Under the pieces are notes generated by a model. That model was not told where the DNA came from. It ran no database searches and saw only the letters and a program-made list of their open reading frames with translations. Source: Progne subis subis (taxonomy: Eukaryota > Chordata > Aves > Passeriformes > Hirundinidae). Taken from it: a DNA stretch of 64,000 nt. Below are positions 22,259 to 36,724 of the stretch, piece by piece (within the stretch, counting starts at the first letter, position 1; the number at the start of each line of letters is the position of its first letter). Made by a program: the position numbers and the translations under genes. The stretch is from contig JAKJHU010000065.1 of NCBI GenBank assembly GCA_022316685.1, forward strand, positions 2,226,322-2,290,321, read 5' to 3'.

Positions 22259-25200
22259 TTGCATCATTCCTCCACTAAATTTTGAAAAATACTCATTACC
22301 ATAAGGGAACTATAGTTAAGAATCGCTTTGTGACTTTTAATAATAGAAATGTGCAAAAATAACGGGGCTATTACATGTGTAAAAGGCTATGTTAATTCTT
22401 TATGTGCCTTAGAATTTGAATAGACGAAAGTTTCAAGACTCAACGAATTGTTAACTTCCCCACTACTGAGTGAAAATAGCAACAATGGAATTTTTGGGAT
22501 GGCCAGAGGATATCCAGGGTGCCACTGTCTGAGCTGCTTTCACTTTGGCCTGAGTTGGGCACTGGCTCATTGGAGTGTCAAATAATAACCAAACTGGTGG
22601 TGTTGACCCACACTGTGACAAAAAGAACAAATCCTTTGGATTACCAAGTCCTCTTTGGAACAGGCAAATCCCATGTTTGTTTTAGCAGAAAGAGTAAGGA
22701 ATTAAATAGGCTCAGAGACGGAGTTACCCTGGGTTAGGTTCATCCAGACAGTGACTCGGATTGTTGGCCAGTCAGTGTTCAAGCTTTTCAAATGTAACTT
22801 TAGTTTTTCCTTGCTCTAAAGTACCTCTAGTAGTATTTATGTTTGTATTTTTTAAAAGCTTATTTATTACTGAGAAAAATAAAAATGTTAGATATTGTAT
22901 ATTTACAAAAAATAAGGGCTTAACCTTGGTGGAATATTGCTAATCATCAAATGGTCCGTATTTTACATTTCTGCTTGAGTAAATATGTGAAATATCCAGC
23001 CTGCAAGGGATACAAAGGCAGACATGAGGTGGAGAGCAGGTGAGATTTAAAGAAACAAATTCATAAAGAGGGGGTTGAGAATAACCTGTATTATTTACAC
23101 ACTGTGGTATGTAAAGTTTCAAAGCCAAGTGATATAAATCTCTTTTTTTTCTTTTTAAGAAGTGTCCTATGGAAAACTTTGCTTCAGAACTCTGTGTTTC
23201 AACTATATGTTTGTGACTGTATTTTGAAATTTTAAAATTTGCGTGTCCCGACATGAAAGATTCTTTCTGTGATTGCAGTCATGGTGCTGTACCTCTTTGG
23301 TATTTCTGACACTGTTGTAGGTTTCTTAAACGTATGCTTTGGCATTTCTGTAGGAAAACCTAACATATGTCTGGAGGTTTTGAAAATAAGTTTTATATAC
23401 ATATAAGTGTGTATATATATGTATGTTAAACCATATATCTTGTTGATTTCTGTATAAAGGACACATAGTACATTTTGCCATTTTGTTCTGGACTTCTGCC
23501 AGAAATAATTATGTCGAGGTTTCTCTCATGTGTTTATCATGTGTCTTATTTGATAGTCCAATTCAGAAAAAAACATTTATCTGCTGGACATAAAATAAAT
23601 GATGGTAGCAATGGTGCTTAGCATTATGAGAGGATTAAAACCAGTTTCCAGTGAAAGTGTCCCATCCAAAGAGCTCGGCTAACATTTCTTCTCTCATCCC
23701 AAATGCTAATTGGACTTCAAACTGGAGCAAATAGTCCAACAAAACAATGTAACCTCACATGAAAAATGTGCCCCTGTGGCATTGCAGAGTGGGGGATGCA
23801 GCCAGGCTTGGCATGTGGAATTAAAGGTATGTCACATCCTGGCACATCAGCCGTGTCATTTCACCCATGCCGCACACTGCAGACTCGAGGTGACGTGCCA
23901 CAGCTGAGAAGGCAGCATATGACAAGCTCCTCATTTAAAACTGTGAGCCAGATGCCAGGAAATTCTGCAGTCTCCACTGATGTTCTGCATAATCAGTCTC
24001 CAGGCCGCTGTGCTCTCTCCAGTGCGGTATTTTGAATGATTATCTGCACTTCAGGTGTGCATCTGGAATAAAATAATGCCAATAGCCCTCTCCCCACTAT
24101 CCTGCCCCTACATCTGTAAATCATTTCAATGTAAGCGCTTTATTTCAGAACTCCACGTTTGCCAAGGAATATCAGAAATCCACACAAAGTCCCAAGTGCC
24201 AGATTTTGTGTCTGGATCTCTGATTTAGGTGTATAATGTGTAAAAGTTCATGAGGTGTGAAAATGCATATAGATAGCTCCTACTGCTTTGTGCACATGAG
24301 GACATTAAGGTTTCTTCCAAGGTCAGTTCAATTTATGCTCACCAAATCAGAAATGTCACCTGCCTTCAGATAAAACACATGACTAAGAATTTTGTTATTA
24401 TTAGCTTACCATATTCACTTTCAAAACCCTCATATTAAAAGAGGGATCATGTGAAGACCATACTTTCTTAAATGATTTATTTTAACATGATATATTGTAA
24501 TAGTAATTTAAAAGTAAGGACTGCTAGCTACTCTCATAATCTTCATCTTCCATATGATTAAGAGCTAAGTGCTAGATTTAATATTAAATTTGGATCTAAG
24601 TCTTGTTTAAAAAATAACCACAATGGCTGCAGACATACCTATGCATTTTTTTTAACATGTTTCAAATATATACACCTATTCTTTATTTGGATGCCTCCAT
24701 CCCATTATTGGAAATCATGTTTATAACAAAATGTATTTTTTTCCCTGTTCAAAACAATTATTTGATCTTATAAATTGGCCAGTGAAATTTTCCACTTAAA
24801 GTTGTATTGCAGTTAATAACACTGTCAGTCCTTGTAGCTGTGAATTGTTGATAACTGAAGGCTCTTGCTAATGCCACAACAAGAAGTTGTTTTTAAAGCA
24901 TGCAGCTACATACTTAAAAACCTGAATGACTGAATTTGATTAAACTGTTTTGGATAAAAGAATAGGCTTACTCAAAATGGAAGTTGACCAAAAAGTGTGA
25001 TCACTGAAAAACATGAGATAAATAAAACTACCTTTTAGAGTGATCCAAGGAGGATAATTCATACCCTTTATTTAATGTTTATTTATTATATATCTTTTAT
25101 AGTTCATTGGCTCAAATATATTCCAGAAACAGAAAGTTATTTACATTTGAAAATGTCAAGTTATTCAGCTCAAATTGATGCCTTTGTTCATGTGCTTTGT

Positions 25201-25749
25201 GTCATAATAACTTCCACTTTTAAGTTTTAGATCCCCTGTTGGTAGCTCATCAAAAAGTGTAAGGATTAGCATAAGTAATACAGAATTATGTCTACGGTGA
25301 TCCAGGGATGTTCTTTTGTGGAAAAGGATAAGACATGTCATGTCTTACTTCCCAGCAAAGCTTTTCCCTGTAACTGATCAGATCTGGGTGTCGCTGAACC
25401 TGCATACTACCAGAATTCTAAAATGATACTCTTAATCCTTAGTCACCATTCTTCTTTGTGACTGCTAATAACTTGCAAAATTAAGTGTTACTCTTTGTTG
25501 CTCTTCCTTATTTTATTTTTTTTTTTTTCCCCCTCATAATTTCTGAGAAGTTGTTGATGAGAACGATCGCTTCTGAAATTGTGTTTATGAGTTTCTGGCT
25601 GTTTTGGAGAATAGCACGTGAGGATCGAGTCAGTAGCTAACACAACATAACAAATGGCCAAATGAGACATTATTTAGGTCTCACGTTGACATAAAGATAA
25701 GCTGCTACCTGCTGTGTAATTCCTGCGCTGGAATTTCTACAGCACTTAC

Positions 25750-25779
25750 TTTCAAACCCACACTAAAGTGGGTTTGAAA
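25750..25779. repeat. 12-bp inverted repeat with 6-nt loop
   Basis: TTTCAAACCCAC is followed by ACTAAA and then its exact reverse complement GTGGGTTTGAAA. It would form a clean stem-loop in RNA. The stem is too short for a microRNA precursor, and pairing does not continue outward. Confidence 0.75.
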
Positions 25780-26231
25780 CTCAACTCTGTTTATCTATTC
25801 CATAGATAGGGAATGTTTGAAGTCCAACACAATCCATGACTTTGTAATAAGTACCCTTGAAGTGCTTCAACTTTAGGGCAAGGCAAAAAATTATAATCAT
25901 GGTGTGTAGACAGATTTACTTCACTTTTAGTGCTATTTGGATAAGCAGGGAGCTCTAAGCTGCACAAGTTCCTGGAAGTCATAAGGCAACATTGGCTTGA
26001 GAGAACTTCCCTGCAGATTTCACATTTCAGAGTTTCAGTCGTTGCTGTGGCTCATCCCTTCTGTGCAGCAGTTTTGAATAAGGTACACCAGGCACGCTTA
26101 AAGTCAGGAAGTTTTTCACAAGTCAATGATCCCTATTTTTCAGATTTACTCACGGATTCTTTCTGGGCTTTTTTTTCCCTCTCTGAAGTGTATTTGTATT
26201 TCTTAAGCACAAATGTACTGCATTTCTAGTC

Positions 26232-26267
26232 AAAATAGTTATTTCTACTAAAATAGTTATTTCTAGT
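26232..26267 (+). repeat. 18-bp tandem duplication
   Basis: Two adjacent copies of AAAATAGTTATTTCTACT differ only at the second-to-last base. No function is suggested. Confidence 0.9.
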
Positions 26268-29200
26268 TATTTTGTACTAAAAATGTAAACTAAATGTGTT
26301 GTTCCCTGAGATGTTCATATCTTTTTGTGGGAGAAAATCTGACTAGAGTTTTAAGAAATATTACATGTGCGAGTTGAAATGTGGATAACTGCAGGAACTA
26401 CGGAGTCTATTTTCAGCCTACAAGAGGCATTTTTAATGCCAACTTTAATTAAATTTTGCAAATGCTATATCACTAAGGAACACAAGGTTCCGCTAAGATG
26501 GAAAATTTTTTTAAGGCTGAAGTGATTCTTCGAAGTCTTCAATATTTGAATAATTAGTAAAGCATTTATTATTACAAAATAAGTATCAGTGTTGTCCCTT
26601 TGAAAATCACAATGAGAAGTGTCTTCAAATTCCCACAGAAGTAAAGCATACTTCTTTGGGTCAGAAAATACATATGTGTTGACTTTAAGAAATGATACCT
26701 GTGATAACTGTCAGAATTTCTGCAAAAAAACCCCCAACATTGTCTCCACTTGCTTGATCACCTGAATGAAATTACAGATACGTATTTCCTGTTACAGTTG
26801 TATAGGATATAAACTTTTTCTGTTTTACCTTTTTAACTCAGTCAAATTGCACAAGAATGAGCTTTGCATGCCTAATGAAGAACAGCTCAGAAGATGAGGA
26901 ACAAAGCATTTTTTAGAACTAACACAAACCTCAGATATGTGAGTGCAGAAACTGCTGCTTAGCTGCAAATGGTTTCTGTCTTTTATCTCGAATATTCCTG
27001 AAGGGATCTGGATGCCAGTAATGAGAATGTTCATGAACCAGCTCATCATAATTTTAGAAATTTCAGTGCTGAATAGCACACTAGGCTTTATTATAAACCT
27101 TTGTGACTGAGTATTTTTATTTTATAAAATATATTTGCCCCTTACAGTTTCCTTTGCATTCATTTTCCCATTTGTCAGCTATTTTTTTATTGTCTAGAAT
27201 TTGAAAAAAGGAGACGAAGTACCAGTAAAATTCTGATCACCAATGTTGATGATTATATCATCTGAAATAGTATTTCCTATGTCTAAGGGGATGTTCATTA
27301 TATATTGTTGTGAATTACAATTAATTAGAATTAATTCCAAGAATTAGTGGATTTGAAAAGATCCTTCATCTGGATTTTATGGTAGGATGAGAAGCTGTGC
27401 ATCACTTTTAGATTTAGCAATCAATCTAAATCAATCATAAAGGAGTAAGCATATATAATATGCATTAGTTGTCGATGAAACTATCTGGATGCAAGTGTTT
27501 TTAAAATATTAAATATCTGCAGTGACACAAAAAAATCTGCCAAGATTTTTCATAGACAGGCCTTTTCTTCTTTCCCACATCAAAAACACAGAGCAAATGT
27601 GATATAGTTAAAGAACTGATGATAAAGGGATTTTTCTGTTTCATTCAAGTTATTGACAGCTTCTATCACAGCTTTATATCTACATGAGTGTGCAGCCTTT
27701 TTCTCTGTATTCCTGCTCCTTTTACAGCTTTTAAGTTATTTTCCTTATTGTAGTCTATGATTCTACCACTCTTCTATTAAAGATGGAGAAGGATCCTTCA
27801 CAAGGGAAGCAGGTTTGCCATCAGAGATGTCACCAAATTTTCTTTAAATGCCTCTGTTAGTAATATAAAAAATATTTTGTATAAAAGAGTTTATTTTTAA
27901 AGGAACTCTCCTTGAAAATTCATCTGTCCTCCAGTTCAAATATGTACTTACGTCATTTTCTTGTTGCATAGGGGAATTGTAACCCACCTTTCTCTAGACC
28001 CAGTGTGGACAAAAGTAGCATTACTTGTTGCTGATGGTGTGGATTTTAATGAAACAAACTCTCTCTGAAATCTTTAAGAATATATAGAGCATGGAGGGGT
28101 TTCAGTTCTTACCTTGACTGGTGTATCTCAGAAAAAGCGATGTATTTAGTGAAGATGTCAACATGATTTGCACAGATGGCAGTGAAGTACATTTTCCCAT
28201 TGTGAACTGATGGCAAGCCCTTCCTCCTTGCTGTCCTCTGCAAATTACTTCCCCTCCTAAACTCTTGTTTCAAGAAGTCCTTCTTGCTGGGAGAAATGTA
28301 TTGGGTGAGTTACCTAACAGTTAGTGACATGGATAAAAGCACACAGAATTTTGGAGGTGTCGGTGAGCTCTGCCACATGCACAGCAGGAGGAGAGGAGCC
28401 TCAGAAAGCACAGGATGCTGCAACACAAGTCTGTGAAATTGTCCTCAGGATATTACAAGTCTATGGTGACTGAATTTATGAATTTCTTCAGTGATTTTGC
28501 TAGTTGCCGAGGATTTTGAGTTGACCTCTTTAAATACTGAAGTAAACTTGAATTTGGAATTCTGAAATCTGGCTCCAAGTCCATAGATTGGTGCATAAAA
28601 TATAACTGCTAATTTTTAAAAGGTTGAATATCAGGTCTGTCATACTGAAGCAGTGGAAATTATTCCCAAGGGATGGATACCAGAGACTGGTTTTAGGTAT
28701 AAGTTTGGAAAAGTCAGACTTTGGGCTTTAAATTCTATAACGTATACAATAATTTTGTTTTTTGTCACGTCTAAATTTTACTATTGATCTTTGTTAAAAG
28801 TTGTGAGTGAGATGTTGTTAATGAACTTTTTATGCACTTTTGAATTGTGCCACTGAAATTCCTGTTCTCAGATGACCAGGTGTTTAAATCGTGGTCTGTA
28901 AGGTGCTCTGTAAGTGCTGCTTTACTGAATACTTAAGAATTTCTCAAGATGTTAACTGAGCTAAATGGAAAAAAATGCCAGTTTGGGTTAGCACACAAGT
29001 AAACCTGGACAGGAATTGTCTCATATACCCCTGTTCTGTTGGAAAATGCTTAGTGATGAAATGATAGACCATAATTTAGTGATTTAATGTTATTGTTTCT
29101 GTGCAAGCACTTAAAATGTTAGTCACTGTTGTAGTTACATATTTTCTGACAAAACATAAAATGTACAATGCTGCACCAGTTTGTATCTTATCTATTTGCA

Positions 29201-32200
29201 TCTAGACTTTTCTAGGCTTTTTTCTGACCAGGATTTTGGGAGCAAAGAAAAGATCATACACAGAAAATCCTTTCTGAATTTTTATTTAGTTTGATGGCTC
29301 TTGAAAGCAAGCTTTGAGAGGTTAATGAGGGTTCTGTGAGTATTCACAGGGTGAGAGCCATTAAAAAGATGACACCTGATATGGAAATCGTATCTTTTTA
29401 TGGAAAATTCTCTCTTCTCATCTGATCATTGCAGAATTCACAGTGAGTTTCTGAACCCTAGCTCAAGAAGGTTTTAGAAGCTGAGGACCCATGCCTTGTT
29501 CCTGTTGCATTGTCTCCAAGTGCTTGCATTTTTCAATGAGTAACTGCACAGCAATGGAAAAAGATATGATTGTTATTGCTGTTTTATCCTTTAAGAGTTG
29601 CTTCTCCAGAAACTGGTGTAAACTGGAAATATGCCAATTTGATGTATCTTTTGGGCATATGCAGGCAACTCTGTGTAAGTTCGGGAGGCTGTGGAAAAAT
29701 AGAAATTTTGAAAAAATGCATTTAAAATATTGTGAGCACAACACACAGAGATTTCACCCAAGTTTTCCTGCACAAGTTTTAAAACACTTGAATGCATATA
29801 TTATTAATTATCTATTCAGTATTTGGCTGCAGTTTTCTCCTTACAGTTGTGAAACAGTCACGTGTAATGAAACCTTGCCAAACAGCACAGGGAGGTTGTC
29901 AGAAAATGGAGGTTCTTTACACAAGTAACATATGTAGATGAATATATAATTAATTAAGAGTATATGAGAGGCTGCATCCTCTGTAAATTTGCAATACATT
30001 ATTCATTTTTCTTTGCCTTTTCCTTAGTTAACCAATTAAGGCAATTATCACTCAACTTTTGTGGCAACCATTTTGGATTAGAGTTAATCACTCTAAAAAA
30101 AATGCAGTCACCTAAAATATTCTCATCATCCAAGATGAATTCTTTTGTGGTGCTGCAACCTGATACACCTTGGTGAAAATTTGTAGATGTGGCATTTTAT
30201 ATGCGTTAGGGAAAAACAGGCTGACTGCGTGAGAAAAGAAGTGGTGAGTCAGAGGAGGGAGTTAGGAGTGACCTTTTCCTTTTTTGTTCTTTGTCTTCGT
30301 ACTTGTGGTACGTAGTCATCATTTTCAGAGCAGAAGAAGAATACCAGGCTAATTAATTCTGTATAATGTATAAACGTTTTCTGAAGTTAATCAACAATAT
30401 TATGTCATTTAAAAAAAAAATAATTGGGATGTAAGATCTTTAACTGCATTCACATTATCAACAAATAATATTCATAAGTCGCATAAAAACTCCTTGTAGG
30501 GCCTGTCAATCTGCCATCTGACAGGTTTTGGCCAAAAAGTTTTTCCTTGACGTGAGAGTTTCTGTAGCATCCAATGCTCAAAAAACCCCAAACCCCTAAG
30601 TGATGCAAAATATGGTCTGCATTTCCTTCTCAATTTTTCTGTGGTGGTATAATGTTGTGCTCTCAAGAAGTAATTATGACATCCGAGAATGGATTTAGAG
30701 GTGTTAAAAGCTCTAAATTAACGCTACTTGTAAAAAGGGGCTGAGGACTGTATGTAATTTTCGTCTGTGTTAATGTTTTCAGAAGGTGGGTGAGTGAATC
30801 AACCCCATTTGGAGAGGTCAGCCTGGTGATATTTCCACCATCACTTCACTTGGAGTACTTGTGACAACAGAAATGGTTTACATGGAAAAATATTGGGAGG
30901 AAATTATTTTGGATTATACAGCATGATATCTTTGTGCATGATGGATAATCCTGGTGAGTGGGCTGTCAGCCAGGAATTCTTTTCCAATGCTGAGGCTTCA
31001 GACTGTGGCAGGACTTGCATTAGGTGCAATCTACAGAAATATTATTTAAGATTCGATTTTCAGCCCTTTGCCCTGTGGAAGGAAGATCTTTCACATTTAC
31101 CACTCTCTCATATCCAACAAGTCACAGTTTCCCCAGGGAGGAAGAAACATGGCCAACCTCTTTCCTTCTTTTATCATTGAGCTAATTGTCTAATTCTGAT
31201 TAATAATTTTATCATGTCTGTTTGTGCCAGGTTTTATGTCCAGCCAGGAAATAGGACGCTTGCCCTTTTTCAAGTTTCTTTGAAAAGATCAGCAGAAGAC
31301 AAGTTCTAACTGGAGTTCCTGTTCCTCTGGTCTTATATTTAAGAACAGAGCAGGACACTTCCCATATGTCCTCGTCACAGTAGCTCCCAGTCTGTTGGCC
31401 TGTGGACACAAACATTCCATATAAAGTGTAGGTAATTAATGCAAGTAGTGAAAGTGGTTCTCTCATTTGCCTTTATAGCCATCATTCCAAATTCAAACAC
31501 CTCAGTAAAAATTGCAAAATGACAGATTTTTTGAAATACCTCTGTGTGATGACCAAAACGGTAGAACAATTTTGAATTCCCTGTTGGTTTTAGTAGTACT
31601 TGCTTTTCTAAATCTTGCATATTCAACATTAGGAATGACTTAGAGAAGATATTTGATACGAGTAAGTCAATCTGTAGAAAAAAATAAAGAGGTGAGGTAT
31701 CAGCTCAAGGTGAATTTATGAAGCCTTTCACTTGCCCATGTTTCAGCAAGAATCCAGTGGGGTAGATTTTTTGTAACTTGCATTCAATGAGTTTTTGGCC
31801 TCAGTGCAATGCAAGATTGTTATTCAAATCATTGTTAATAAACCATCCGTCCCTGTGTAACTGTAAATGTTTTGGTCATGGAATCTTTTCCAAAATCATC
31901 TGTCTGCCTCATTTGATGATCTTGACAGACCTCTATCTTCACTCACGCCTCTGATTTCTGTGGCAGTAGCCTGTATCCAAATTTGTCATCAAAATATCTG
32001 TCCCGTGTCTCTTATTGATGTAATCAATCTGACTCATTTTGACCATGGGAAGCCAGTTATTTCTTCTCAATATCTGTGAATATTCTCTTTTCTAGAAGAG
32101 GAATATAGCTGCTTGGTGCTAGTTTTGCTCCAAATGGATGTTTGAGTGGTATAGCTCAGGCATACGGCCCTGGAGGTTTTGACTTATTTTGAAATCAGGC

Positions 32201-35200
32201 AGATTTCCAAAATTGAATTTCTTTTTCATTCAGGCACAACTTTCAGCATATGAGATGAAATAACAAGGTGAGAAAGAATAAATGTTGATAGGTGAATTGA
32301 TGTACTTTTCCCTTGCTTAGGGGCAAAAAGAAAAAGTAAGGAAATAAAAGTTACCATTTGCCATGTCTCAGGAAAATGAAGCATTTCATGTTCACCTGTT
32401 CACAGACCCATCTACAACACCATTTCCAGTGTGTGAAAGGTGCTTGGAGGCCTATTCCTATGAAATGCACTTGCTTTTTCTACTCCTAGCGAAGAGGCAG
32501 GTAATGAGGAGAAGGTTTGGAACAATTAAATGAACTGCGGCCCCTTGTTCCCTCATCCATTAAGGAAAGAGCATTACAGGAAGCAGCTATGGTGAATAAT
32601 AACGGTGGAAAACTAAGAAGAGAGCTGACATTAGTGATAATGCACTCTCTGCCTCTGGAAGGTAATATGTCTGCAAAGCAAACAATTTGAAATACACTCA
32701 AAAGCAAAGAAATACTGAGAGTGGAAATGCTGGATAGCAGATTGGAGAAAAACAAGGGTTTGAAATGCAGTCATCGATGGCAGGAAAAGACATCAATTGG
32801 TATATAAGTGCTACTGGGATTTACATAGAACATTAAAAAGTTTGGAAAAAGCAAAAGAAGCATAGCTCCTATGTCAAAAACATTGGAAACAATTTGCAGA
32901 AGAAAACAATGTAGCTATTGATTCACCAAAATGCCTCATAAAACTCGAGTGTATTGGGAATAGAACGGGAACATGTGGTTCTGTGGGCTGGATTTTGGCC
33001 TGCATTCAGTTACTTGGGGTTTATGGTCACCCCTAAGCTAACAAACAGGACAGGCTAAATCTTGCCTAAACCTGCCTCTGTAAAACTGGGGTTGCAAGGG
33101 AGGAATGACAGAACAGCTGCATGACTAAAATGACACACCTGAATGGTCTGCTGAAGGAAAGCAGGCTCTGCTGAGTACATTTATGTTCTGATCATGGAGA
33201 TTAGATTATATTCCCCCTAACAGTGGATTTTTGATTTTACAGTTATTTAATACACCAGAAATAAATAGATGACTAAAGCAAATCTGAAAACTTAGGTTTG
33301 TAAAAAATGTATTTTTTTCTGGATAGTTGCATTCTCTAATTAATTGTAAAGCCAACGTAACAGCAATTCACATCTGTGTTCTGTGCTTCTGCAAACCTAA
33401 TATTGCAAGTTGGAGGTGTAGACCCAAGCTCAGTTTTTAAAAGTAAAATGAGTACTCTTTATATACATGTGTACATACTAGTTGCACTTAGACTCAAGTA
33501 AGATGTGATTCTGGGATCTAGACAAAGGCAATTATTTTATTTTAGTGAAAAATTTAGAAGGCTGTCTCAAGCTGATGTGAATTCTTCTGTTTAAGATGCC
33601 AAAGACTTTTGTGTAATTATCTTCAAACAGCTTAGTTCTGCTCAGGTTAGAAACTAATTTACTCTTTTGTTCAGACCTTGAAACTACAGTGGTGCTGTTT
33701 TGCATGTTCTTTTCCTTGCTTTTTGCCTCTTTCTTGTGATGGAAGTCTTTTTGTCTGCTGCTAAACAATGAATGACACTGATAAAACTTGGCTATTTTCA
33801 ATAAAATAGAATAAAGTCAATTTGAAAAAAGAATATCTTATGCTAGTCAAAATGCTCAAAGACAGCGGAAAAGGGGAAAGAAACTGAGTGGTAGAAGGAG
33901 CTCAGTTACACTTTTTTCAGGGGAAATCCTATACCTCTTTAAGTCTAAAATTAGAAATATGTGCTGTATTAAGAAATTAGCAGTAAGAAAGGTGGACAAT
34001 CTGATGAAACTATAATAAAATTATTTGTCAAGGTCAAATATTTCAGTTTAATGCTGCTTGAAATATTGCTAAAGTACTTAAGTGAAGTTATGTGCATATC
34101 TGAAACCACTTCAGTCCTACAGTGAAGGTTTCACAGTGAAATAGAAGATCAGCCAGTGGAGGAAAGCACATCACGAAGAACACGTATAAGAACTTAGTTA
34201 TGGATTTTTATGGCTGGAACATGTAGTAAGTGCTAGGAGGACTCGATAAAAACGAACCCTCTCAATAGATGTTCTCAGTTCTCAAGCTGGTTTTGCATGA
34301 CTGGCTCCAGTTCAAATTATTACATTCCAACACCTCCAGGTGTTTGGGCTGAACCTGAGGTCCACTGATGCATCATTTAACTGCATTCTGTCACAGGTGT
34401 TCATGCCCTTAAATGCAGACCTTTTCTCAGCAGCTTCCACCTGTGTTCACTCCTGGGTCCAGTCACTCTCTCTCTTTGAGCTTGTACAGAAACTTAATGC
34501 TGTTACTGTGTGCGCTTTTTATCATAATAGAGACATAAAGTAAGTATTTTGCACTGTTATAGGATCGTGCTCCCAAGAGACTTCAAAACAAGACATTGAA
34601 ATCAGGTTAAATGTATGTTTACCCTGAGCAGCAGTGTATAATGCAAGGAATGCCATCCAGGCTGAGAACTCTTCACAGAGCAGGACAGAGCCAAGGTTAA
34701 GCTTCCAGTAATAATGTGAACTCCCTGTCAAGACCAACCACACCACAGCACATCTGTAGAGCTGCTTGAAAGACCTGGAAGAGGTCTCAGGAGAGACTTT
34801 TGACTGGGAGTTGTTTCTCTGCCTGCCTGGTGCTCAGAATGCTTTGGATATGTGGGTTTCCTGGATTAAAGCACAATATTGATGCAAGTAGACACAAATC
34901 CCTGTGTTGCTTAATTTGATGACAAGAAATTGACCCCAAATGAGAAATGTCAGTCTGAATTATCTGTGTTTTCTTTCACGATTTCCTTGCAAACAGAGGT
35001 AGACCATGTAACCACGAGAGAGGCTTTGGGGCTTCGTATGGTACCAAGAGGAAAGAGAAAAGCGTTTGTCCTTGGACACCTTAGTGCATACACCTCACAG
35101 GGATTTCTTTAGTTTAGTGGGTTCACAAGAATGCTGCTTGTGGTCATCAGGGAAATCCCTCTTTTTCCCCAAGCTGGCCCTTTGTACCAATGTGGTGTTT

Positions 35201-36461
35201 GCAAAGCTGCTGAAGGCTCTGTGCTAAATGCACCCCAGTCCCCAGCTCCTTCAAAGCCACCAAAGCAGTTTGATTTAGATCATTACTTCAGTGAAGACAA
35301 TGCCCTGTGTGTTTGCCAGTGTAATCCTGGTTTCAGCAGCACAGGACACGAGTAGTAAAACATCCCAATGTGATACAAGTGTGGAAAAAGAAGGGAAATG
35401 AGAATAAAATATACTTCTACTCTATATTTTAAAAAGAGTGCCTGTTGATTTGTGCCACTCATCTGGAGCACCTTGGGCATATCTTCCAAGTCTAGAGTTT
35501 GTAGAAATTATGAAATAAAAGCTGAAATTACTCTTAAGATCTAGTTGAATTAATTTCCATTTATGTTACCATTTATCCCTCAAGGAGTTAGATTTTGGAT
35601 ACAAATAGAAATGTTCCCTTGCTGCTACGCCTGACTAGATGCAGAATGCAAACTAAAATTAAAACACATTAAAAAGAATGAAGGATTTCCAAAATCTTCC
35701 CCTCTCAAAAGATTTACTGGACAAAAGGAGGAGAAATAATGTGGGAGATTTGATTCCTCAGTAACTTCTGTCTCTGCCTTCTCTCCTATGACACATGGTA
35801 GGTGTAGGCTTTTAACACTCCAGCCTGCAGTATCTCCTGAGCAACCAAAGGCTACAGAGCCTTATGTAAGAAACTGAGAGTGGACTAGCATAGCACATGC
35901 ACCCCTTTCATCTGGCTCCAATCAATCCCTCACTCATCCCTTTGGTCAAACATTTTATCAGTGTTTATATCAAAGTACCTGAATATCACATTTTTACAAC
36001 TCTTTTCCAAGGATGGGTTAAAATGATGGCCACTGCTATTATAGGTCTCTCGTGTTTCATGAAGTGGGTAAGACCAACTGTGATTTAATCAACTCTTCCT
36101 TTCCTAATGCATCGCTTTGCACAGAGATAGTTCCCATCTGTGCATCTTTCCTTTTTGCCTTAGGGAATTTAGCAGGAAACCTAGCACACAGTCAAAGAGT
36201 GCAGCACAGTTTATTCATTTGTATTCTGGTCACATCATAAATAATCTTCCCAATGCTTGTTCCAATATGTAGTAAACACATTTGGGAAAAATACACACAA
36301 CTGTGTTGAGTGGAGTTGATTTGGGATCACTAAAGCAGTATTAAACCAGCGTGTTTGTAGTTCCTTCTTAAAATTTTAACCATGTGGGAGAGGGAGATTT
36401 CTGAAACTGTCTGATAGATAATAGTGAACACTAATATTTCTTTTTCCTTGAATAGACAATC

Positions 36462-36476
36462 TTTTTTTTTTTTTTT
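36462..36476 (+). repeat. T15 homopolymer
   Basis: Uninterrupted T run after CAATC and before GATACTG. Confidence 0.95.
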
Positions 36477-36707
36477 GATACTGTAAATTAATTTTATTTC
36501 TTATCTTTGTGCCTTGCAAGCAGACGCAGAAGCCATAAACTGAAGCAGTTAAGCAGAATGAAGTGCTTGAACACATTCTAAAAAGATAAATACCTTGTTC
36601 ATGGCAACAGCCAGAGCTAACCTAGTGAGAGGCTCAGTACTTTTGAAAAGCAAGGCTGTTAACAAAGGATTGAAAATTTGTTTTTAGTAGCTTTAATTAC
36701 AGGTAGG

Positions 36708-36724
36708 TTTTTTTTTTTTTTTTT
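36708..36724 (+). repeat. T17 homopolymer
   Basis: Uninterrupted T run after CAGGTAGG. The context CAGGTAGG resembles a splice donor but leads nowhere recognisable. Confidence 0.95.

Noticed and set aside
22725..22810. Minus-strand open stretch ending at a donor-like GTAACT
   Set aside because: No adequate acceptor and no neighbouring exon; it shows how easily chance frames look protein-like here.
23391..23450. TA/TG-rich stretch that resembles a microsatellite
   Set aside because: The units are irregular and short; not a defined repeat array.
29463..29928. 145-codon plus frame with 93- and 68-codon minus frames over the same DNA
   Set aside because: Both strands are open over the same bases, no domain is visible and splice-like sites do not give one consistent exon.
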